Assembly (NCBI GenBank): GCA_020427985.1
Contig: JAGQNR010000004.1
Location: 8,342 to 52,692, forward strand
Source of the DNA: Candidatus Saccharimonadota bacterium
GTDB lineage: Bacteria > Patescibacteriota > Saccharimonadia > Saccharimonadales > UBA4665
Direction of reading: 5' to 3'
Length of the DNA stretch: 44,351 nt
The notes under the pieces are model-generated. The model did no database searches and was not told where the DNA came from. It saw only the letters and a list, made by a program, of their open reading frames with translations. Positions 1 to 9,134 of this stretch are shown here, piece by piece. Each line of letters starts with the position of its first letter. The first letter of the stretch is position 1. The position numbers and the translations under genes were made by a program.

Positions 1-375
1 TTGCTCCATAAACTTACTTCTCATCTCGACGCTGATAGTGCTCGGGGATTTACCACTTTTGGCCCGCACCGCGAAGATTTTGAAGTGTATTTTAACGACA
101 GCCCAGCCGAACTGGTTGCTTCGCGCGGCGAAACCAGAACAGTGATACTAGGACTTAAAATTGCAGAGCTGCAACTCCTGACTGCGCTACGAGACACACC
201 ACCATTACTTCTGCTTGACGATGTGTTTAGTGAGCTAGATGGGGCTCGGCGACAAGCCCTTACCAAATATCTTAAAAACTATCAGACGTTTTTAACTACT
301 ACCGACGCAGATGTAGTAATTCAGCATTTTATGAGCCACGCCACCATTATTCCCATCCAAGACCAAGAAGATTAA
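1..375 (+). CDS. recF: RecF, C-terminal part (cut by window edge)
   Basis: DNA replication and repair protein RecF, an SMC-like ABC-type ATPase that helps load RecA at single-strand gaps. Only the last 124 residues are inside the window. They hold the ABC signature region (ASRGETRTVILGLKIAE), the Walker B segment (PLLLLDDVFSELD) and the D-loop/H-loop region (QTFLTTTD), in the order and spacing of RecF C-termini. The gene runs in from the left; the TTG at position 1 is unlikely to be the true start. It ends 37 bp before the convergent PEGA gene, with no obvious terminator between them. Confidence 0.93.
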   Translation: MLHKLTSHLDADSARGFTTFGPHREDFEVYFNDSPAELVASRGETRTVILGLKIAELQLLTALRDTPPLLLLDDVFSELDGARRQALTKYLKNYQTFLTTTDADVVIQHFMSHATIIPIQDQED

Positions 376-412
376 AAGTACGTACTCCTGTGTCTACCAA
401 ACAACCTACTAC

Positions 413-1024
413 CTAATCAAGGTTCTGCATGTCTAGATATATAACCTCTGTCCTGTCTAAAGACACACCCTTAAATACCAGCCATTCATCTGCCTGGGCT
501 CTCCCATCGGGAGTATAGTAGCGAACATAGAGCGCAATTTTATTTTTGTCGTTAGGGTACTTCTTAGACGCGCCATAGTCGACGCGGTAGAAGTTATCAA
601 TGTGTGGTAGTTCAGTTACAATGGGCATGGATTTCGTAAGTTTGTTTGCCTGTTCGGAAACGATTGGACTCATTACCTTTTCGCGCAAACTCGCTTCGTT
701 AGGATGGTCAAGCAGCCACTGTTCACCCTTTATTCCATCTGGGTCAAGTGCAACAGCCAGCTTGGTAAGCTGGCCCTGCTTTACAACCACTTCTTGGGTG
801 GTAGTAAGAAACGAGTCATGCTTTACGACAAGTGCATACTTGCCGGGGGCAACAGATTTTTTGCCCGCCGCAAAAGACTTGCCATCAAGCGTAATGCTAC
901 TGTCGGTGGGCGAAACAAACAAATCAATCCCAGTGCTTGGTGAGCGACTCAGCAGCCAAAAAACAACAATCCCCACAAGGGTTAGCAGAACTAGTAGCAG
1001 AACAATTCTATTTGCTTTCACCAT
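413..1024 (-). CDS. Membrane-anchored PEGA-domain-like protein
   Basis: Small envelope protein of 203 residues. Residues 7-25 form one hydrophobic segment, a signal anchor. Residues about 33-95 look like a PEGA-type beta domain (SITLDGKSF, APGKYALVVKHDSF, VVKQGQLTKLAVAL), a fold common in surface proteins. The rest is soluble and unrecognised. The start is supported by an AGGAG three bases before the ATG. It lies 6 bp behind the SLT/NlpC hydrolase gene, so it is probably the last gene of the secretion operon. The family call rests on pattern only; the extracytoplasmic location is inferred from the anchor. Confidence 0.6.
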   Translation of the reverse strand: MVKANRIVLLLVLLTLVGIVVFWLLSRSPSTGIDLFVSPTDSSITLDGKSFAAGKKSVAPGKYALVVKHDSFLTTTQEVVVKQGQLTKLAVALDPDGIKGEQWLLDHPNEASLREKVMSPIVSEQANKLTKSMPIVTELPHIDNFYRVDYGASKKYPNDKNKIALYVRYYTPDGRAQADEWLVFKGVSLDRTEVIYLDMQNLD

Positions 1025-1030
1025 ACACTC

Positions 1031-2287
1031 CTATTTTTTAATTCGTACTACCGAGAACCCAGGGTAAAAATTACCTGCTTCGGGCACATGCCCACCTAAA
1101 GAGGCATGCGCAGCATTAAAGCTGGTGCCCGACTCGTTACCAACGTAAATCATCGTATGCTTGGAATTTACCAATATATCGCCCGGTTGTAGTAAGCTGG
1201 TGTCGCTTATGCCGTCGATTACCAGGTATTTCCCAGGGTTATTACGGGCATAACTCAGCTGAGCGATTGTACCCCGAATATAATAGTCTGGGTCGGCGCC
1301 AGAACTACGCATAACTGCATTAACAAATGAGCCGCAGTCACTCCAAATATCATTTATTAAGTCTGGGTTGGTGGTAGGAAGAGTGGTTTGGTAGGCTTGG
1401 GTAGCATCTTCTTTATTTTTACCATGTCCCCGGTCCGGCCAAGCCAAATTAAGAGCCGTCTTAACAATATCGCCCGAAACAACCCCATTACCCTGGCACG
1501 AACTCGCCGTTCCTACTTGTGAAGTACTATTGTTGCCGGCAGTGCCATTCCGTACAGTACCGTCTGGGCTACCATATCCAGGTACGCCATGGGCAAATCC
1601 CGAAGAAATGAGGTTAAAAACATTCTTCACGTACGTAACCGTCTCCTTATAAAGCCTACCATCTTTCCCGTCAACTCCTGAGGTTGGAGTTGTTAGTCTA
1701 TCCATGTTGCCCCCACCAGCATTATACGAACCGGCCATATAGAGCATGGTCATTGGGTCTCTTACATAGGGTTGCTCAAGAGTGCCAAGTGGTGAGTCGG
1801 GGTTTAGTCCCATAGCCTTTAAATAACGGGCGGCAGCATTAGTACTATCTTCTAGGCTTTGCACATTGCCCCTTTGGCCATACTGACTCCAAGTGCCAGG
1901 CATAAACTGAAACGGGCCACTCGCACCAACCGGAGATGACGCCCACGGCCCAGCAGGGTCTGGCCAGTTGTTGCCATGTTCCGTTACAAATATAGCCGCC
2001 AATAAGTTTGGATTAATTCCGGCGCTTGCCGAAGCAGTTTCGATAAGTTGTTTGTATGGCTGGGGTATAGAATCGGGTAGTGTTTGCGAAACCGACACAT
2101 TTTCTGCCTGACAAGTAGCTACTTCAAGATCAAAATAAGGTATACCTCGTTGTAGTATCACGCGCTGGCGACCGCTAATTGCAAATACACCCTGTGGGAC
2201 AAGCAATATACTAATCATAAGGAGTATTAACAACCGTAAAACAATTTTTTTATTCTTAAACTGCGTCATACTACATAAGTTAGTCAT
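1031..2287 (-). CDS. Bifunctional wall hydrolase: SLT transglycosylase + NlpC/P60-type peptidase (VirB1/CwlT-like)
   Basis: Secreted or anchored 418-aa peptidoglycan hydrolase. A hydrophobic stretch near residues 14-37 should export it. Residues about 80-230 are a soluble lytic transglycosylase domain: INPNLLAAIFVTEHG carries the likely catalytic Glu, followed by GASGPFQFMPGTW and MAGSYNAGGG. Residues about 270-418 look like an NlpC/P60 or CHAP-type cysteine peptidase, with Cys near 318 in SDCGSFVNAV and His near 376 in KHTMIYVG. The same domain pair occurs in CwlT-type hydrolases of Gram-positive conjugation systems. It starts 3 bp after the M23 gene with no Shine-Dalgarno, so coupling is likely; an alternative ATG lies at 2269. 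Confidence 0.85.
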   Translation of the reverse strand: MTNLCSMTQFKNKKIVLRLLILLMISILLVPQGVFAISGRQRVILQRGIPYFDLEVATCQAENVSVSQTLPDSIPQPYKQLIETASASAGINPNLLAAIFVTEHGNNWPDPAGPWASSPVGASGPFQFMPGTWSQYGQRGNVQSLEDSTNAAARYLKAMGLNPDSPLGTLEQPYVRDPMTMLYMAGSYNAGGGNMDRLTTPTSGVDGKDGRLYKETVTYVKNVFNLISSGFAHGVPGYGSPDGTVRNGTAGNNSTSQVGTASSCQGNGVVSGDIVKTALNLAWPDRGHGKNKEDATQAYQTTLPTTNPDLINDIWSDCGSFVNAVMRSSGADPDYYIRGTIAQLSYARNNPGKYLVIDGISDTSLLQPGDILVNSKHTMIYVGNESGTSFNAAHASLGGHVPEAGNFYPGFSVVRIKK

Positions 2288-2290
2288 GGA

Positions 2291-5074
2291 TTAATTTGTA
2301 CAGCCTGACGTTGGTAGCGTTTTTGGGTCTGGCAAGCTCGACTGCTTCTTGCCAAGTGCATCAAGTAGGTTTTGAGGACACCGATTGCCCTGATATTTTA
2401 TTTGCACGTGCAAATGAGGTCCCGAAGACACTCCGGTTGAGGCGGAGTGCATGATGAGTTGACCTGCTGTAACTTTGTCTCCGGGCCGGGCGCCAGATAC
2501 AGAACTTCCGTCTACACCATGACAGTAAGTGTATCGAACACCATCATCTCCATCAACGATAACCCCCGTACCACACGCACCACCAGCGCCTCCCGCTATC
2601 ACGGTTCCGCTTGTCATTGAATAAACCTCTGTTCCAGTAGGAACAGGTATATCAGCCGCAGGATAGTCGTGGTGTGGCTTTGTAAACCAAGTTGGATTGC
2701 TATCGTACCAACTTTGTGGAGTTGGGAGACTATAGTTACCATACACAACCCCACCTCCCGAGGCTGGCCCTGCTTGGCTGGTAGCAGCGGCGACACCAAT
2801 CCCCATCTTACTGCACTCTGCCTGATCGCCACCAGCGCAAACCATAGCCCGTGCAATACCCATAAAGTCGATAAAGGTTGCAATAACCTTAAACTCCCTA
2901 GAGTCATCAGAGCAGTTTGCCTCTACATAGCTCGCTGCGGCAGGATTAACATCTGTGGTTTTAATAGCATCCCACAAGCCATCAGTTTTTGTTATTTCGA
3001 CCCCAAAACAGGCAAGAGATCGTTTGGTCATTTCAGCACCTCTACCCCCAGACAATATACCGGCGGCTTCGTTACTGATTTCTCCGGGATTTGAGAGCGA
3101 ATCATCCTCTAGTTGAGCAACCGGTACCCCATAGCGTGGAATATTCGCACTAGCGGCGCCAACCAGCTGGGGGGTAGTAAAGAGCCCACCGATACGCTTT
3201 GGAAGCGTAAAAAGCGCGGTGGCAACAGTAGTCACATTTCTTTTTACATCTGGCACATAGTTGTCGATAGCCTGGCCAGCAACCGATCGGTAATCATAGA
3301 TATCAAAAATACGGGCAACCATGCTCTTACTGGATTGTTCTTCGGCTTCTTCCTCGCGAAGCATAGTATCGTAGTATGCGGTGTCGGCAGCGCTCAGGCG
3401 CACATGGCCCTGTGCACGGGATGAAATATTTGCAGCTTCAATCGCCCCCACTCCATCAATATTCCCTCCCAAGGCACCCTGATGAGCAATGGTATCAATC
3501 GGCTGCTCCACAAAGTAATAATTTACTAATTTCATTATGCCCTGTAGAGCCACGTAGGTTGCGGCGGCCGAGCCCAACACCATACCTGATTTTATCGCCC
3601 ATCCCCCAGGACCTGCCACAATCAAACCTACACCCACCACCCCTTGAATAATCTGTCCGGTGGTACTACAAACCGAATTTGTTTGAAGAGTCTCGTCGAG
3701 TGTTTTAACAAGGTTTGATGCAGAATTATCGGGATTTAATGACTCAACAAGCGCTGGGTCAGGTGGCACGCCCCCCGGTTGGTTTTGAAGCTGTTTTATC
3801 GCAGCTGCATCAAATGGTGTTGTGCCATCAGCGGCGGTTTGAAGCTTTGCGTAAGCACTCACCGTTTTTTCTACAAAGTCTTGTTCGGAGGCGGTTTGCG
3901 AGCCAACAGCCATGGCATCGGTCGCAGAAGTAACAGCAGGTAGAATGATTGCCGCCCTGTTAAGTTCAGGTATGGTTTTAGCGGTATCGTAAACAATACA
4001 CAAGCCAGCTGCAGCCGTCAGTGCAACCCCTGTCGGCTTAGCAAGGGCATTTATTTTTTCTCGTACTGCCGCTGTTCGTAACTTTACCGATTCTGGTACC
4101 CGAGCTACTTTTTTTAGTCTTTCCTGCTCGGCCTTAAGCTTATCCGACACACCTAATCGTCCGAGTATACCTTTTTGGGCTTCGGCACTGGTTCTGGACC
4201 AAGGGTGAAATAACGAAGGTAGCTTTAAATACTTGGTCAACACTCGAAAATTTATCGCTCGTGCAACAAAACCAGCATTTGTCGCACGCACTTGCGCACG
4301 CATAATTCGCCTCTGTTGATAAATACTTGAATCAGCAACATTAACAGATATTCTTCCGTTGCTAATAGAGATTTTATCAGTTGGAATGCCGTATTCGGCC
4401 GCTAAGTTAGACCGAAGAACCCTGTCACTTTGCCCAGAGTATTTAGGGTGTTGGGATTTCTCGATGTCTAATGTACTGATCCTACCTGTCTTGTCAAAGG
4501 TGTAGGTTACGCCAACCTTTTTAAGCTGAGCATTAATATCTTTAATCATTTTTACGCCCAGCGGGCCAAGCCGCGTTGCGGCGGTGGCACTCACGCCATC
4601 ACCCGCTGCACCCAAATGCTGCTGATAGAGTACTAGCTGACCAAGACGAAAGTTGGCGAGATTCTGATTATATTCATCTGGTTTTGCTAATATGTTAGCA
4701 TAGTGTATTGCCTGAAGTGCACCGGCTCCGAGCCCAAACATAAACAAAAGAATACCAATAAACCCGCCAATGGTAGAGTAGGCGACAAGAAGCTGCTTCT
4801 TGGCGTATTTCTTGGCGTAGCTCTTTGCATATCCCTTGAGCTCATCACTATTAATATACTTGCCAGTATAGCCCCGGCCAACCGTATCGGGAACGGCCGT
4901 TTCTTGGTCCTCTATTGAGGCGGTGTCTTGCGGGCTAGAGTCCGAAAACTGGTCATAATAATACGACTGATCGCCATTATACGGTAAGTATGTATCTGTG
5001 GATTGTAGAGTCTTTTCGTGGAGTGTCTCCAGCCTCTTGATTTCTTCTACCTCACTATCGTAGGGAGACTTCAT
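2291..5074 (-). CDS. Large membrane protein with C-terminal M23 (lysostaphin-type) endopeptidase domain
   Basis: 927-aa protein. A basic cytoplasmic N-terminus precedes a membrane segment at about residues 95-120; further hydrophobic stretches lie near 345-365 and 470-510. The C-terminal ~130 residues are an M23 zinc peptidase: the first metal ligands are in HHDYPAADIPV (near 800), the beta core has GTGVIVDGDDG, and GPHLHVQI (near 885) supplies the last His motif. M23 enzymes cut peptide cross-bridges of peptidoglycan. The start overlaps the virB4 stop (ATGA), a sign of translational coupling. In context it is probably the wall-piercing and scaffold part of the secretion apparatus. The long middle region matches nothing I recognise. 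Confidence 0.85.
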   Translation of the reverse strand: MKSPYDSEVEEIKRLETLHEKTLQSTDTYLPYNGDQSYYYDQFSDSSPQDTASIEDQETAVPDTVGRGYTGKYINSDELKGYAKSYAKKYAKKQLLVAYSTIGGFIGILLFMFGLGAGALQAIHYANILAKPDEYNQNLANFRLGQLVLYQQHLGAAGDGVSATAATRLGPLGVKMIKDINAQLKKVGVTYTFDKTGRISTLDIEKSQHPKYSGQSDRVLRSNLAAEYGIPTDKISISNGRISVNVADSSIYQQRRIMRAQVRATNAGFVARAINFRVLTKYLKLPSLFHPWSRTSAEAQKGILGRLGVSDKLKAEQERLKKVARVPESVKLRTAAVREKINALAKPTGVALTAAAGLCIVYDTAKTIPELNRAAIILPAVTSATDAMAVGSQTASEQDFVEKTVSAYAKLQTAADGTTPFDAAAIKQLQNQPGGVPPDPALVESLNPDNSASNLVKTLDETLQTNSVCSTTGQIIQGVVGVGLIVAGPGGWAIKSGMVLGSAAATYVALQGIMKLVNYYFVEQPIDTIAHQGALGGNIDGVGAIEAANISSRAQGHVRLSAADTAYYDTMLREEEAEEQSSKSMVARIFDIYDYRSVAGQAIDNYVPDVKRNVTTVATALFTLPKRIGGLFTTPQLVGAASANIPRYGVPVAQLEDDSLSNPGEISNEAAGILSGGRGAEMTKRSLACFGVEITKTDGLWDAIKTTDVNPAAASYVEANCSDDSREFKVIATFIDFMGIARAMVCAGGDQAECSKMGIGVAAATSQAGPASGGGVVYGNYSLPTPQSWYDSNPTWFTKPHHDYPAADIPVPTGTEVYSMTSGTVIAGGAGGACGTGVIVDGDDGVRYTYCHGVDGSSVSGARPGDKVTAGQLIMHSASTGVSSGPHLHVQIKYQGNRCPQNLLDALGKKQSSLPDPKTLPTSGCTN

Positions 5075-6993
5075 GATAGATTATTCATGCTCCCAGGCAT
5101 TAACTGGTTGCTCAGATCAATCGTACCCTGTGGCTGCGACATCTCGCCCTGCTGCATGGCTTGCACCTGTTGCGGATTAGTAGTAATAAGACTTGTTTCG
5201 GTCGGGCTTGCTACTACCTGCAGATGCACATGGTTTTGACCGGCAAAAAACAACCCCTGCCCGACCGGGAATGAACCAAGCCGCTTTTTTTCCTCGCTGG
5301 TAAGTTTAAACACATCACTTAGCACATCAACCGCACTCGGCGACTGCTTAAGGAGTATTTGCATGCTGGCGTTGGCAACAATTGCTCGGCCCATGCGCGA
5401 CCCCATAAAGTCCTCAACATCTTGAGTAATGGTGGTAATGCCAAGATTGTATTTCCGTGCCCGTTTGGCTAAGCTAAACAAAAAGTTGGCGCTATCTTCG
5501 TACTTCATCAGCTGCCAAGCCTCATCAACCACCAAAATACGGCGTTTTTGGTCAGACTTGGTTTTGTTCCATATGTAATTAAGCACAATATACATGGCTA
5601 CGGGGCGCAGTTCGTCCTCTAGGTCACGAATGTTAAACACCACCAAAGGATTATTTATGTCTATATTGCTCTGCTGGCTAAATATGCCTGCAAACGTTCC
5701 GCTCGTGTATTTGCGCAACCGCTGTGCAAGCTGAGGGCCAGAACCACCCATATGCAGCAGCGTATCATACAGATCTGCTATGGTTGGTGGTGTAGCGGTG
5801 TGGGTGAGTGGGTCATTGGTAATGCCAGCCTTGGCATAAGTATCGATGAGTGCGGCATCAAGGTCGGCCTCTTCGGTCGGATTAAGTGCCGGTACTACCG
5901 CAGCGGCGTTACCAAGCATCTGCGATTGTGCCCCACCCATCATCAGACGAAGCAGCCCATGCAAGGTAATAAGGTTGCTACGCAGGGCGTTATCGGCCTC
6001 TTCGGTATCGACTACTTTCGGCAGGTCAAATGGGTTAATACGAGTGGCTGAGTTAAGGCTTAGGCGCACATAAGCTCCCGCTACGGCGTCACACATACGC
6101 TCGTACTCATTCTCTGGGTCGATAATAAATATTTCGGTGCCAAACATGAGACTGCGTAGAGCCTCAAGTTTAACAGTAAATGATTTACCGGCACCCGACT
6201 TTGCAAAAACAACTGAGTTGCCGTTTTCTAGGCTAAATCGGTCAAATATTACCAAGCCCGAATTGTGCATATTAATGCCATACAAAATACCATTATCTTG
6301 GGTTAAATCGGCACTAGTAAAAGGAAAGCTAGTACTAATGGCTCCAGTGCTCATGTTGCGGCGTATCTGTAGTTGGTCGACCAGCTGCGGTACGACGCTG
6401 TTCAGCCCCTGCTCTTGCTGGCTGGTGGCAGGTTTACTATACACCAGTTGTTGGCCAAGCATAGACTCTACTTTGTGGCTTACAAACTCAAGCTCTTCCA
6501 TGCTACCGCCATAAATCGTAAAGTATAAGCCAAAGCGGAAGAACCGTTCCTCGCCCACTTGCAGTTTGTCGCGCATTTCCTCGGCGTCGAGTATGGCCGC
6601 TTGCTTGGCGGGGTCACGTACCCTCCCCTTTTCGGCATCAATTTGCAGTCCAGCTTCAAGCTGGGTTACTTTTTTGCGTAGGTTCTCAAGCACCGCTTGA
6701 CTTTCAACCGGGTAAATATATATAGACAAATCCATCACCTCATCGAGGTTAATTAATCCGCTCAGCCAACCAGTATAAATCTGCCGCGGGTAGCCAAACA
6801 CATAGTAAGTACGAGCATAGCGTGTCCCTAGTTGAAAATGTGTGCCAGAAAACTCAATACTACTTGGAGCAATAAAGTCGCGTAGCGCCGTAATACCCTT
6901 GCGGAAGGCATCTGCTACCTCGGCTTGTTCGCGGGCTTGTTGTGCCTGTGCGAGCGCGACGGGGTCAATCTTGGCCTGTTTACCAAACGCCAT
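5071..6993 (-). CDS. virB4: VirB4/TraC-family type IV secretion ATPase
   Basis: 640-aa cytoplasmic ATPase that would power assembly or transport in a type IV secretion-like system. The N-terminal ~230 residues have the VirB4/TraC N-domain look (YARTYYVFGYPRQIYTGWL). Walker A is FAKSGAGKS near residue 262; Walker B is ILVVDEAWQLM near 485, followed by TRARKYNLG-like and TQDVEDF segments. I chose the ATG at 6993 because GGGAGG lies 6 nt upstream; the longer reading adds only a TTG. It overlaps the M23 gene by 4 nt and follows the TraC-N-like gene by 48 nt. The VirB4 call is strong; whether the machine conjugates, secretes or imports is not shown. Confidence 0.93.
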   Translation of the reverse strand: MAFGKQAKIDPVALAQAQQAREQAEVADAFRKGITALRDFIAPSSIEFSGTHFQLGTRYARTYYVFGYPRQIYTGWLSGLINLDEVMDLSIYIYPVESQAVLENLRKKVTQLEAGLQIDAEKGRVRDPAKQAAILDAEEMRDKLQVGEERFFRFGLYFTIYGGSMEELEFVSHKVESMLGQQLVYSKPATSQQEQGLNSVVPQLVDQLQIRRNMSTGAISTSFPFTSADLTQDNGILYGINMHNSGLVIFDRFSLENGNSVVFAKSGAGKSFTVKLEALRSLMFGTEIFIIDPENEYERMCDAVAGAYVRLSLNSATRINPFDLPKVVDTEEADNALRSNLITLHGLLRLMMGGAQSQMLGNAAAVVPALNPTEEADLDAALIDTYAKAGITNDPLTHTATPPTIADLYDTLLHMGGSGPQLAQRLRKYTSGTFAGIFSQQSNIDINNPLVVFNIRDLEDELRPVAMYIVLNYIWNKTKSDQKRRILVVDEAWQLMKYEDSANFLFSLAKRARKYNLGITTITQDVEDFMGSRMGRAIVANASMQILLKQSPSAVDVLSDVFKLTSEEKKRLGSFPVGQGLFFAGQNHVHLQVVASPTETSLITTNPQQVQAMQQGEMSQPQGTIDLSNQLMPGSMNNLS

Positions 6994-7041
6994 CAACTAC
7001 CTCCCGGCTGCAATAACAATTCTGCCCTCTATTCTCTGTCC

Positions 7042-7893
7042 TCATCCCTGTAGCTCCTTCTGCAAATGTGGTTGTGCTGCCATGCCGTCACCCTTGGTAA
7101 TAACATCGGCAGTTAGGTCATTAAAGCTTTTAAGCTGTTGCCGGGTGGCAGTGTCGGGGTTGTAAGTGTCATAATAGAGTTCGATAAGCTCTTGGGTATC
7201 AAGCGGCAGTCCCTGCACGCCACACTGTTGCAGTCCACCCAGCACAGCCTGAACGCGGTTACGCAACTCGGTTTTGGCGTTCTCTAGGTCTATCTCGTTT
7301 ATTACGACATGGTCCTCTTTCTTCTTAAACATGTCAACCAGCCCGCTTACAAACCCTTTGTCGCGGGCCAGCAGCTTCTTGGGGTCAAGCGCATTGGGGC
7401 TAAATGGTATTACCACATAAAACTTCTTGTCCATTATGTTGGTTTGCATCGACAATTGGTCGATGTAGGTCACGTAGTCATCCATAAGAAGGGCGAGCAA
7501 CATATTGTCGTGTTCAGTACGAATTTTGTCGAGCTTGGCAATGTAGGGCTGCAAATCGACTCGTTGCGACCGCAAAAATATTTGAACATCAAAATAAAGC
7601 GAGTTCAAAAACCCCTGGTAAGCGTATTCAACCGCCTCTTGCTCTTGCGGGCTCATCAAATCAAAGTTAATGCTCTTAAGCATAATAACGGCGCGAAAAG
7701 TCCCGTCGTTCATAATCACAATACCATCGCGGATTTCAGCAATCTGCAAGGTGTTTTGGGTGCTATTAGGGTTAGAACTTCGCACAGCTGGGCCAGACGG
7801 AGCAACACCAGGGTGCGGCGTTGCAGCTGCCCCATACCCCGCTACGGGAGGCTGGCCAGATGGTTGCGAATATGTTTGTTGGTTTGGATTCAT
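7042..7893 (-). CDS. TraC-like N-domain protein (VirB4 companion without ATPase motor)
   Basis: 283-aa soluble protein. The first ~45 residues are Pro/Gln/Ser-rich and low-complexity. The rest resembles the N-terminal domain of VirB4/TraC (GIVIMNDGTFRAVIMLKSINFDLMSPQEQ, then KKFYVVIPFSP), but there is no Walker A or B. The ATG at 7893 is preferred over the upstream GTG because AGGGGG sits 4-9 nt before it. It lies between PrgI and VirB4. PrgI plus a TraC-like protein plus VirB4 is a known arrangement in Gram-positive-type secretion clusters. It probably acts as a docking subunit for the ATPase; that role is inference. Confidence 0.72.
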   Translation of the reverse strand: MNPNQQTYSQPSGQPPVAGYGAAATPHPGVAPSGPAVRSSNPNSTQNTLQIAEIRDGIVIMNDGTFRAVIMLKSINFDLMSPQEQEAVEYAYQGFLNSLYFDVQIFLRSQRVDLQPYIAKLDKIRTEHDNMLLALLMDDYVTYIDQLSMQTNIMDKKFYVVIPFSPNALDPKKLLARDKGFVSGLVDMFKKKEDHVVINEIDLENAKTELRNRVQAVLGGLQQCGVQGLPLDTQELIELYYDTYNPDTATRQQLKSFNDLTADVITKGDGMAAQPHLQKELQG

Positions 7894-7936
7894 ACACCCC
7901 CTACTACCCACCTAGTGAAACTGCTTTAGTGAAGCG

Positions 7937-9061
7937 CTAGCGAAGCGAAATAACCACTTCCCCATCGTCTTCGTCCTTAGCTTTTTGTGCTTGTCGCGCT
8001 ATAGTTGCGACATTTAAATCGTCATTGTTTGCCAGGTTTATTATAGCAGCCCGCTTCTCTGATGTCACTTGTGCTTTTTGAGCTGTGAGTGTGGCGGCTT
8101 CGGCAGCCTGACGCGCTTTTTCACGCTGTTCGGCAGCCTGTCTGGTGGCGATTTGTTCGGGTGTTTCGATAGTCTTTAGGTGAGTCGTAACAGTACTGAC
8201 CGCTTCGTTTGCGGCCTTGAGTTTTGCCGCCAGGGCTTCTTCTGCCGCGGTTGGCGTGGCGGCACTCGGCACTCCCGCAGGCACGTCGTTTGTAGCCGGT
8301 GCTACTACCGTAGAACTAGCAAACATCGCCTGGCCATCGGGTACGGCAGAGGCACTCGGTTGGTTTAAAAACCAATAATCAGCGGGGGTTACGGCCGATT
8401 GCGGGGCGGCTGTATGTGGTTGTTGTAGCTGTGTCATAAGCTGCTGTCGATGATTGGCAGCCGCTTGAGTAATCATGGCATCAAACTGGTGAGCCACTGG
8501 ATTGGCCTTTTCGTCGAGCATATCGTCGCTGGCGGTCACGTCAACATTGGCTACTTCTTGGGGAATCGTCGAAGCGTCGACCAGTCGGTCAGAGGCTGCA
8601 TAGCTGGGTGTCATTGTGGCCATGTTTACGTTTACGTTCTTTACTGCCCAGCCGCGGCTGTCGATGGTGTTGGCCAACACATTTAACCGGCTTCGCACTT
8701 CAGACTGGCTGAGTCCATCGGTCAAAAAACGCTCAACGCGCTTAGGCACGGTAATAGTCACCAGGTCTTTTACGCCGGTTTGGTCCCAGATGCGCTTGTG
8801 TGGTTTCAGAAAAAACCGCAGCTTAGCGAGTGCCCACAACTCGGTTGGTTGGTCGCGGCCCCAGGGAAATGCCAAAAAGCCGGTAAAAAGTCCTATTGGC
8901 AAAAACAGCGCTATCAAAAACGTAGCGTGCTTGGTAAAAGCAAAAAACGACAACCACCCCATAAACGCCGCCAAACAGGCATATATAAACTGGCGCAAGC
9001 TAAGCGGTCCGACAAGTTTGTCGTCGGCCTCAATGTCTTGAATAACCTTATACGTCCCCAT
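7937..9061 (-). CDS. prgI: PrgI-family membrane protein of the secretion cluster
   Basis: 374-aa protein. The N-terminal ~100 residues are PrgI-like: a short cytoplasmic lead (YKVIQDIEADDKLVGPLSLRQF), two close transmembrane helices (about 27-44 and 47-66), then PTELWALAKLRFFLKPHKRIW, the characteristic PrgI end. The remaining ~270 residues are Ala/Gln-rich with probable coiled coil near 265-350 and are not part of the core family. PrgI is a small inner-membrane subunit standing in for VirB3 in Gram-positive-type systems. A TATACT hexamer ends 10 nt before the ATG (9072-9077), so this gene can start its own transcript, which would run through VirB4 to the PEGA gene. Confidence 0.85.
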   Translation of the reverse strand: MGTYKVIQDIEADDKLVGPLSLRQFIYACLAAFMGWLSFFAFTKHATFLIALFLPIGLFTGFLAFPWGRDQPTELWALAKLRFFLKPHKRIWDQTGVKDLVTITVPKRVERFLTDGLSQSEVRSRLNVLANTIDSRGWAVKNVNVNMATMTPSYAASDRLVDASTIPQEVANVDVTASDDMLDEKANPVAHQFDAMITQAAANHRQQLMTQLQQPHTAAPQSAVTPADYWFLNQPSASAVPDGQAMFASSTVVAPATNDVPAGVPSAATPTAAEEALAAKLKAANEAVSTVTTHLKTIETPEQIATRQAAEQREKARQAAEAATLTAQKAQVTSEKRAAIINLANNDDLNVATIARQAQKAKDEDDGEVVISLR

Positions 9062-9134
9062 ACTACCTAACAGTATACTAGCTTAAGGGTTAAGAGTCAC
9101 TCTCTGAGCTTATGCCACGCAAGAAAATACTATG

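Noticed and set aside
8450-9041. Plus-strand open frames opposite prgI and similar long antisense frames in groEL, argS and virB4
   Set aside because: They are shadows of strongly supported genes, with odd composition and no start signals.
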